NCBI GenBank assembly: GCA_004554205.1
Contig: SFNH01000055.1
Span: forward strand, 1 to 11,645
Source of the DNA: Clostridium sp.
Lineage (GTDB): Bacteria; Bacillota; Clostridia; Lachnospirales; Lachnospiraceae
Length of the DNA: 11,645 bases
Reading direction: 5' to 3'
Below the pieces are notes generated by a model. That model was given only the letters and a program-made list of their open reading frames with translations, had not been told where the DNA came from and searched no databases. The position numbers were made by a program, and so were the translations under genes. Positions 1 to 5,273 of the stretch are shown in pieces (positions within the stretch are counted from its first letter, which is position 1; every line of letters starts with the position of its first letter).

Positions 1-21
1 TAATGTTAAGGAGGGGCAGGT

Positions 22-168
22 ATGGGGACGACAGTGGAGGAGCTGGCACGATTGGAAGAGGAGAATCGGAAACTGAAGGAAGATAACGAGATGCTCTTGA
101 GTATCGTGGTGCAGATGAAAGTGACTTTAAACCGCCTTGTGAGCCGATATGTGACGGAGGAGACGTAA
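22..168 (+). CDS. Small coiled-coil protein, unknown function (48 aa)
   Basis: A 48-codon ORF starts at ATG 22 and ends with TAA at 166-168. A strong ribosome site (AAGGAGGGG, about 8-16) lies a few bases upstream, which is the main reason to call such a short gene. The product is highly charged and rich in Glu, Lys, Leu and Asn. Residues about 5-45 have the leucine spacing of a coiled coil (VEELARLEEENRKLKEDNEM, then LLSIVVQMKVTLNRLVSRY), so an oligomerising helix is likely. There is no signal peptide and no enzymatic motif. Its stop lies 13 nt from the stop of the convergent zinc-ribbon gene. I do not recognise a characterised family. It could be a small regulator or a partner of the neighbouring zinc-ribbon protein, but that is only inferred from adjacency. 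Confidence 0.7.
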   Translation: MGTTVEELARLEEENRKLKEDNEMLLSIVVQMKVTLNRLVSRYVTEET

Positions 169-181
169 GGCAGGGGATTCT

Positions 182-577
182 TTAGTCGGAATCCGTCTTG
201 CTTAACGTCCGCTTCAAATCCCTGTTCTGCGCCATCAGATCCCAGATGGTGCGGTGCATCCACTCGATCGTCTCGCTTAACTGGCGATTGTCGGCGGAGA
301 GCTTTTCGATATGGGTGTTCATGGCGGCGATCAGCTTCCGTGGATTGTGAGTGCGCTCGGCGGCGGAGATGGAGGGAGTGACGCAGGAGCTTTTTGAGAG
401 GAGCTCGTGGATGATGAGCAGGTCGCGCTCCTTCGGAGCGAGGCGCACGAAGTCCTGATAGCGGATATTTAACAGATTCATTTTCAGGCCGCAGGTCGGA
501 CAGGAGGCATTGCGGACTCGCTGAATATAGCCGTAACATCCGCATTTCGGACAATAGCAGACAGACAATTCTCTCAT
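182..577 (-). CDS. Small zinc-ribbon protein with C-terminal coiled coil, unknown function (131 aa)
   Basis: The N-terminus has two CxxC knuckles, CPKC at residues 9-12 and CPTC at about 27-30, which together form a four-cysteine zinc ribbon. The middle (about 35-75) is mixed and contains an LAPKERDLLIIHELL helix. Residues about 80-125 (IAAMNTHIEKLSADNRQLSE and onward) look like a coiled coil. There is no transmembrane segment or signal peptide, so the protein is cytoplasmic. The ATG at 575-577 has a GAGG ribosome site on the minus strand (585-588, 7-nt spacing). A longer minus-strand frame over the same bases (6-596) is a shadow without zinc-ribbon logic. The gene converges with the 48-aa coiled-coil ORF. 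Both neighbours have predicted coiled coils, so an interaction is possible. Nucleic-acid binding is a reasonable guess for a zinc ribbon, but no specific function can be assigned. Confidence 0.8.
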   Translation of the reverse strand: MRELSVCYCPKCGCYGYIQRVRNASCPTCGLKMNLLNIRYQDFVRLAPKERDLLIIHELLSKSSCVTPSISAAERTHNPRKLIAAMNTHIEKLSADNRQLSETIEWMHRTIWDLMAQNRDLKRTLSKTDSD

Positions 578-594
578 ACTCGGACCTCACTTCC

Positions 595-600
595 ATTATA
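595..600 (-). promoter_or_regulatory. Possible -10 box for the zinc-ribbon gene
   Basis: On the minus strand the hexamer is a perfect TATAAT in an AT-rich stretch (about 592-632). With 17-nt spacing the -35 position reads TTTTAT, a poor match. Transcription would start near 588, giving a very short leader of about 11 nt that begins at the ribosome site. The assignment is plausible but weak. Confidence 0.35.
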
Positions 601-642
601 ATAACGTATAATTACGAATAAAATTAAGAAATGTAACAGCTT

Positions 643-668
643 AAAGGAGCCCGGAAAGGCTCCTTTTT
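643..668. terminator. Intrinsic terminator hairpin
   Basis: AAAGGAGCC (643-651) pairs with GGCTCCTTT (658-666) around a 6-nt loop (CGGAAA). On the plus strand the stem runs into a T-tract (TTTTT, 664-668), which is the better terminator orientation. On the minus strand, where it would end the cell-wall-protein transcript from 696, only about three Ts follow before AAGC. It sits between the cell-wall-protein stop and the zinc-ribbon promoter, so it most likely separates those two units and may act in both directions. Confidence 0.7.
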
Positions 669-695
669 GCTTTGAACGGATGAAAATACTTTTGT

Positions 696-2060
696 TTACT
701 GCTGGATGATGCCGTTTACATCGACAGTCCAGATCTTATCGTTTGCGTCCTTTACATCCTTGTAGCCTGCGCCAAGCTCCGGCTTTGCGGCGGACTTGGA
801 AGAGGAGGATGCCTTCTGGATCGTGCCGGCGGTATTGACGAGATAGAGGGTGCCGTCCAGGTCGGCCGGCGCGTAGCGCAGGTCGCGGTCCGCGTCAAGG
901 CGCAGCCCGTAGCGGTACACGTTGTTGTCGCGGACGCCGTGGAAGCCGCGTCCCTTGTTGCCGCCGTCGGTGTAGAAGAACCAGGTCTGGTTCTCGCCGA
1001 GATCCTCATTGTAGATCGTCTGCTTTCCGGTCTTCATCACGCCGTCGTCGCCGAAGTAGAAGTTTGCGGTCCCGCCCTCCTCGGTGTTCACCACCTGAAG
1101 GCCGGTCTGAAGCTCGCCGCGGCTGTTGAAGCCGAAGCGCTTACCGTCCACGGTAAAGACCTCTACGCCGCTTGCCGCGTGGAGGGGCATACCTTTTTTT
1201 AAATAGAAGGTAAATTCCTCGCCCTCCTCGCTGACGCCGGGCGCGCCCTCCATCCGATACCAGCCCTCGCCGCGCTTTCCGTTCTCCTCGTAGAACTGGA
1301 AGGAGGCGATAGCCGGAGCCTTTTCTGCCGCGTCAGATGCGGTAGCAGTCTCAGCGTCAGATGCGGTAGTTTCCGGCAGCCTGTACCAGCCGGTCTGCAT
1401 GATGCCGTCCTCAAAGGTATAGTAGGAGCCGCCGATCTTCCGGTCAATCTGGTTTTTCACCATTTTTCCGTTGCTGTCAAAATAGTGCCATACCGTATCC
1501 GCGTCCAGCTCCTCATCTGTGTTCTCCAGCTCAATCCAGCCGGTCTTCATAGCGCCGTCTCCCTCTCCTCCGAGGTAGTAGGTGCTGCCGTCAAGCTCAA
1601 GCATCCCGGTCTGCATATGACCGTCCTCATTAAAGTAATATTCCCTGCCCTCGATGGTCTGCCATCTTGACACGACAGACTTCCCGTCTTTTCCATAGTA
1701 GTACCAGTAGGTATCCGGGGCCTCGTCATCCCACTCGTCCTCGTTTGCAATGGCGATCCACTGGTTGTAGACGCGCTTTCCGTCCTCATTTACATAGTAC
1801 TCATCTACCATGGTGGAGCGGGACACAAAGCCGTCCTCGTTTAAGTAATACCATTCGCCGTCCTTCTTTTTCCAGGAGTCGGTTAAGTAGTAGCCGTCGC
1901 TGTCTAAGTAGCGCAGCTCGCCGTCCTCCTCGGTCCAGCCCGCGGCTGCCGCGAATGCGGTCTGTGCCGGGTTTAAGCTCAGGGTGGCAAATGCAGGGGT
2001 TACCGCAGTCATCACTGCCGCGGTGGATAATACAGCCAGTAATTTACGCTTTTTGTTCAT
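696..2060 (-). CDS. Secreted cell-wall/choline-binding-repeat protein (454 aa)
   Basis: The start is ATG 2058-2060, preceded on the minus strand by an AAAAGGAGAG ribosome site (2071-2080). It opens a classic signal peptide: Lys/Arg-rich residues 2-6, a hydrophobic core at about 7-22, and two AFA sites (23-25 and 35-37) as possible cleavage points. The mature part is nearly all short aromatic repeats of the cell-wall-binding type (GW..xxGxWYYLNEDG..., GREYYFNEDGHMQTG, TVWHYFDSNGKMVKNQ, GIMQTGW and others), the fold used to bind choline or glucan chains. A low-complexity Thr/Ala/Ser/Asp linker lies near 228-245, and a Ser/Ala/Lys linker near 415-425 precedes a short C-terminal tail. No catalytic domain, LPXTG motif or membrane anchor is visible, so it probably attaches to the envelope non-covalently. 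It is divergent from the polysaccharide operon, and its natural ligand may be a wall polymer. The exact ligand is unknown. Confidence 0.9.
   Translation of the reverse strand: MNKKRKLLAVLSTAAVMTAVTPAFATLSLNPAQTAFAAAAGWTEEDGELRYLDSDGYYLTDSWKKKDGEWYYLNEDGFVSRSTMVDEYYVNEDGKRVYNQWIAIANEDEWDDEAPDTYWYYYGKDGKSVVSRWQTIEGREYYFNEDGHMQTGMLELDGSTYYLGGEGDGAMKTGWIELENTDEELDADTVWHYFDSNGKMVKNQIDRKIGGSYYTFEDGIMQTGWYRLPETTASDAETATASDAAEKAPAIASFQFYEENGKRGEGWYRMEGAPGVSEEGEEFTFYLKKGMPLHAASGVEVFTVDGKRFGFNSRGELQTGLQVVNTEEGGTANFYFGDDGVMKTGKQTIYNEDLGENQTWFFYTDGGNKGRGFHGVRDNNVYRYGLRLDADRDLRYAPADLDGTLYLVNTAGTIQKASSSSKSAAKPELGAGYKDVKDANDKIWTVDVNGIIQQ
1330..1369 (-). repeat. 24-nt-period direct repeat in the ASDA linker
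   Basis: The 16-mer GCGTCAGATGCGGTAG (plus-strand reading) occurs exactly at 1330-1345 and again at 1354-1369, a period of 24 nt or eight codons. It encodes the repeated Thr-Ala-Ser-Asp-Ala units of the linker in the cell-wall-binding protein. Such in-frame repeats can expand or contract by slippage, changing linker length without a frameshift. Confidence 0.85.
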
Positions 2061-2089
2061 AAATAAAATACTCTCCTTTTTGTACTTGC

Positions 2090-2115
2090 GGGCGAAGCGG
2101 CAGGCGCTCCCGCCC
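2090..2115 (-). other. GC-rich hairpin in the leader of the cell-wall-protein mRNA
   Basis: In the minus-strand transcript, GGGCG (2115-2111) pairs with CGCCC (2094-2090). Inside this, AGCG pairs with CGCT around a 5-nt CCTGC loop, with a small GG/T internal loop between the two stems. The hairpin begins about 10 nt upstream of the ribosome site and lies in a predicted leader of about 80 nt. I could not match it to a known riboswitch. It may stabilise the mRNA or influence translation. Confidence 0.5.
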
Positions 2116-2147
2116 TGGCCGAAAATCCATAGTTGCATTACTCCGTG

Positions 2148-2176
2148 ATTATAGCTTACGCGGCGTGCGCTGAAAA
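2148..2176 (-). promoter_or_regulatory. Promoter of the cell-wall-binding protein gene
   Basis: On the minus strand a perfect TATAAT -10 box (2153-2148) lies 17 nt from a TTTTCA -35 box (2176-2171, four of six consensus matches). Transcription would start near 2141, about 80 nt before the ATG at 2060. This is the best sigma-A-type promoter in the window. Confidence 0.65.
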
Positions 2177-2246
2177 GTGAGGGTTGTTGGAAATCGTGGC
2201 ACGGTCTGGCAGCGGGATGATTTTTGGTGCAAGAAAGAGAGAAATG

Positions 2247-2255
2247 TGTTATACT
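2247..2255 (+). promoter_or_regulatory. Probable extended -10 promoter of the polysaccharide operon
   Basis: TGTTATACT contains TG, one base, then TATACT (2250-2255), an extended -10 element differing from TATAAT at one position. No good -35 box is found at 16-18 nt spacing; TTGGTG at 2224-2229 is 20 nt away. A start near 2262 leaves a leader of about 65 nt before the AGGAGG ribosome site (2312-2317) and ATG 2327. It is divergent from the promoter at 2148-2176. Confidence 0.5.
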
Positions 2256-2326
2256 GAAAAAAATAAGAGAAAATGTGACTGTGAAGGCGCTGAACAGTTG
2301 CGGAAAAACAGAGGAGGGGTTTCCGG

Positions 2327-4303
2327 ATGAAGGTAAAGGTATCGAACTACATCGCACAGAAGCTTGTGGACGCCGGGATCAATCAGGTATTTACGGTGAC
2401 GGGAGGCGGCGCGATGCATTTAAATGACGCGCTCGGCCATCAGGAGGGGCTCGCCTGCCTGTACCAGCACCACGAGCAGGCGTGCGCCATAGCGGCGGAG
2501 AGCTATGCGCGGATCCACAATAAGATCGGATTGCTCTGCGTGACGACGGGGCCCGGCGGAACTAACGCCATCACGGGCGTGGTGGGCGGCTGGCTTGATT
2601 CGATTCCGATGCTTGTTCTGTCGGGACAGGTTCGTTACGACACCACGGCGCGCTGGTCGGGGCTTAAAATTCGCGCCATGGGCGACCAGGAATTTGACAT
2701 CACAAAATCCATTGACTGTATGACGAAGTACAGTGAGATGGTGATCGATCCGCTGCGGATCCGGTACTGCCTGGAAAAGGCGCTGTATCTGGCGTACTCG
2801 GGACGTCCGGGCCCTGTATGGCTCGACATTCCGCTCGATGTGCAGGGTGCGTATGTGGAGACGGAGCAGCTTGCGGGCTTTGATGCCAAGGACTATGAGG
2901 CGGGCGGAACAGGCTGGGCCATGCGCGCAGACGGAGCGCCCACGCCGCCGCTTGCGATCGCGGAGGATTACGCGGGAAAGGGCGAGCGGCGCGAGAAGCT
3001 TCCGCCGAGGGTGAAAGAGGAGACGGCGCGCGCCATCATTGAGAAGATACGGGCGTCGAAACGCCCGGCCTTTAACGCGGGCAACGGAATCCGCATTTCC
3101 GGCGGCCATGAGGCGTTTATGGAGGTGGCGGAGGCGCTCGGCATCCCGGTGGTGACCGGGTGGAACAGCCAGGACTGCATTTTCGACGAGCACCCGCTGT
3201 ATGTGGGGCGTGCGGGCGGCATGGGTGACCGCCCGGGCAATCTGGCGGTTCAGAACAGCGACCTCATCTTTTCCGTGGGAAGCCGCTTAAGTATCCGCCA
3301 GGTGGGGTACAATTATCATACCTGGGCGCGGGCGGCGTATGTGATCGTAAATGATGTGGACGCGGAGGAGTTAAAGAAGCCGAGCGTCCATGTGGATATG
3401 CCGGTTCACGCGGACGCAAAGGAGCTTTTGACGGTGATGGCACAGGTGCTCCGCGAGGACGGATACACGCCGGAAAAGCCCGTCTTCGGCGGCGGCGAGG
3501 GCCTTCCCGGCATGAGCTGGAGCGAGACGTGCCGTATGTGGCGTGAGCGGTATCCGGTGGTGCAGCCAAAGCATCTTGCGGACGATGAGGACCGCGCGGC
3601 AAACGTCTACGCGCTGGTGAAAGCCTTGAGCAGCCGCTTAAAGGAGGATCAGATCACGGTGGTGGGGAACGGCTCCGCCTGCGTGGTGGGCGGTCACGCT
3701 TACATCATAAAGAAGGGACAGCGCTTCATCACCAACTCGGCGATCGCGTCCATGGGGTACGATCTGCCTGCGGCGATCGGGGCCTGCATGGCGGCCCATG
3801 ACCCGGAGTTTGCGAAAGCCCCCTGCGGCCGGGAGGATATTATCCTGCTGACCGGGGACGGCAGCATCCAGATGAATTTACAGGAGCTGCAGACGATCAT
3901 CCATCACAGGATGCCGATCAAGATTTTTCTTATCAACAACGGCGGCTATCACTCAATCCGCCAGACGCAGAAAAACTTTTTCGGGGAGCCCCTTGTGGGA
4001 ATCGGCGTGGACAGCTATGACTTAAGTTTCCCGTCTATGGAGAAGCTCGCGGCGGCTTACGGCTACCCGTATGTGTCGGCGCGCCATAACAGCGAGCTTG
4101 CCGGGGCGGTGGAGACGACCCTCGCCATGGAAGGGCCGGCAATCTGCGAGATCTTTGTGACGATGGATCAGAACTTTGAGCCGAAGTCCGCGGCGAAGCG
4201 TCTGCCGGACGGCACGATGGTTTCCCCGCCGCTTGAGGATCTCTCCCCCTTCCTGCCGGAGGAGGAGATGGATGCGATGATGATCATTCCTCGGATCAAA
4301 TGA
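2327..4303 (+). CDS. Thiamine-pyrophosphate-dependent enzyme, acetolactate synthase/YerE-like (658 aa)
   Basis: The protein has the three-part layout of pyruvate-using TPP enzymes. The N-terminal pyrimidine-binding part contains FTVTGGGAM, the cofactor-activating glutamate in HHEQAC (E50) and a TTGPGGTNA loop. The central part (about 225-395) is a Rossmann-like domain with GNGIRISGG. The C-terminal PP-binding part has the GDG...NN motif (GDG 510-512, NN 537-538) that binds Mg-TPP. At 658 aa it is longer than a typical acetolactate synthase large subunit (about 560), with extra linker near 175-225, near 425-470 and a C-terminal tail. The start has an AGGAGG site 9 nt upstream. It is the first gene of a sugar/glycosyltransferase operon with no amino-acid-pathway genes nearby. 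A role like YerE, which adds a two-carbon acetyl branch from pyruvate to a keto-deoxysugar nucleotide, is therefore more likely than branched-chain amino acid synthesis. Substrate and FAD use cannot be seen. Confidence 0.85.
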   Translation: MKVKVSNYIAQKLVDAGINQVFTVTGGGAMHLNDALGHQEGLACLYQHHEQACAIAAESYARIHNKIGLLCVTTGPGGTNAITGVVGGWLDSIPMLVLSGQVRYDTTARWSGLKIRAMGDQEFDITKSIDCMTKYSEMVIDPLRIRYCLEKALYLAYSGRPGPVWLDIPLDVQGAYVETEQLAGFDAKDYEAGGTGWAMRADGAPTPPLAIAEDYAGKGERREKLPPRVKEETARAIIEKIRASKRPAFNAGNGIRISGGHEAFMEVAEALGIPVVTGWNSQDCIFDEHPLYVGRAGGMGDRPGNLAVQNSDLIFSVGSRLSIRQVGYNYHTWARAAYVIVNDVDAEELKKPSVHVDMPVHADAKELLTVMAQVLREDGYTPEKPVFGGGEGLPGMSWSETCRMWRERYPVVQPKHLADDEDRAANVYALVKALSSRLKEDQITVVGNGSACVVGGHAYIIKKGQRFITNSAIASMGYDLPAAIGACMAAHDPEFAKAPCGREDIILLTGDGSIQMNLQELQTIIHHRMPIKIFLINNGGYHSIRQTQKNFFGEPLVGIGVDSYDLSFPSMEKLAAAYGYPYVSARHNSELAGAVETTLAMEGPAICEIFVTMDQNFEPKSAAKRLPDGTMVSPPLEDLSPFLPEEEMDAMMIIPRIK

Positions 4304-4322
4304 TGAACAGGAGAAATGAAAG

Positions 4323-5273
4323 ATGCGTGTAGTAGTGACGGGCGCCACCAGCTTTATCGGCGCGGCAACGGTCGTAAGGCTTCTTCGGGCGGGACATCAG
4401 GTGTATGCGGTGGTGCGCCCGGCATCGGGCCATTTAAACAATCTGCTTGACCGGATACCGGAGACGGCGGCGGAGCGCCTGCAGGTGATCGAGCTTGATT
4501 TAAGCGACATCGGGATGCTAAGAAACCATGCGGCCGTGCGCGCGGAGGAAAGAGCGGTGGACGCCTGGATTCACATCGGCTGGGACGGCGCCGGGAGTGA
4601 GAACCGGAAAAACCGCAGTGTCCAGCAGGGAAATGTGCGGCACAGTCTGGCGGCGGTGCGGGCAGCCGCGGAGCTTGGGTGCAGGAGGTTTCTGTTTACG
4701 GGATCGCAGGCGGAGTACGGCATCCGTCATGATCTGACCGCCGAGGATGCGCCATGCCGTCCGGTGTCGGAATACGGGAAAGCCAAGGCGGACTTCGGCC
4801 GCCAGGCGGCGCCGCTCTGCGAGAGGCTCGGGATGGAGTATGTCCACGCGCGCATTTTCAGCGTGTACGGCCCCGGGGATCATCCGTGGTCTCTGGTGCA
4901 GTCCTGCCTGCGCACCTGGATTTCCGGCGGGGAGATGGAGTTTGGAGCGTGCAGCCAGAAATGGAACTTTTTATATATTGAGGATGCGGCGTTGGCGCTT
5001 GCCTGCCTGTTGACAGAGGGGGGCGCGGGTGTCTATAATATTGCCAGTAACGATACCCGCCCGCTCAGGGAGTACATTGGGGAGCTCTATGAGCTGTGCG
5101 GCTGCCGCGGCGGCTGCCGGTACGGGATGCGGCCGGAGAACGCGGAGGGGCCGACAGATCTGATGCCCGACATCCAGAAAATACTTGCAGAGACCGGATG
5201 GAGGCCAACAACCACATTTTCGGAGGGAATTTATGAGACATTGCATTGCCTGCAAGAGCAGGCTGCCGGATAA
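4323..5273 (+). CDS. NAD-dependent epimerase/dehydratase-family SDR, probable nucleotide-sugar reductase or epimerase (316 aa)
   Basis: This is an extended short-chain dehydrogenase with an N-terminal nucleotide-binding motif GATSFIG (7-13), a TGSQAEYG segment with Thr126/Ser128, and the catalytic Tyr-Lys pair in YGKAK (Y151, K155). The substrate-side FSVYGPGDHPW and WNFLYIEDAA segments are typical of nucleotide-sugar SDRs. The start at 4323 has an AGGAGA site 9 nt upstream and lies 19 nt after the TPP-enzyme stop. The 3' end overlaps the next gene by 41 nt. It is clearly related along its length to the C-terminal SDR domain of the next protein (shared FSVYGxGDHPWS, WNF, SEYG/NEYGKAK patterns). 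In yersiniose synthesis the TPP enzyme YerE is followed by an SDR reductase, YerF. By analogy this SDR may reduce the branched keto-sugar, but epimerisation or dehydration cannot be excluded. Confidence 0.88.
   Translation: MRVVVTGATSFIGAATVVRLLRAGHQVYAVVRPASGHLNNLLDRIPETAAERLQVIELDLSDIGMLRNHAAVRAEERAVDAWIHIGWDGAGSENRKNRSVQQGNVRHSLAAVRAAAELGCRRFLFTGSQAEYGIRHDLTAEDAPCRPVSEYGKAKADFGRQAAPLCERLGMEYVHARIFSVYGPGDHPWSLVQSCLRTWISGGEMEFGACSQKWNFLYIEDAALALACLLTEGGAGVYNIASNDTRPLREYIGELYELCGCRGGCRYGMRPENAEGPTDLMPDIQKILAETGWRPTTTFSEGIYETLHCLQEQAAG

Noticed and set aside
2090..2115. Calling the leader hairpin a known riboswitch (c-di-GMP, c-di-AMP, cobalamin, SAM and T-box patterns were considered).
   Set aside because: None of the conserved core sequences of these classes, as I remember them, is present.
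2061..2357. An N-terminal extension of the cell-wall-binding protein upstream of ATG 2060, including an in-frame ATG at 2136-2138.
   Set aside because: The extension would cover the promoter, and the ATG at 2138 lies at the predicted transcript start without a ribosome site. ATG 2060 has a strong ribosome site and a proper signal peptide.
2420..3193. A 257-codon minus-strand open frame.
   Set aside because: It is antisense to the TPP enzyme, rich in Arg and His, and shows no motif or ribosome site.
5185..5232. An earlier in-frame ATG (5185) for the methyltransferase-SDR fusion.
   Set aside because: It has no good ribosome site and would add a polar 16-residue stretch inside the previous gene. 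ATG 5233 has GGAGGG and opens directly into the zinc-binding head.
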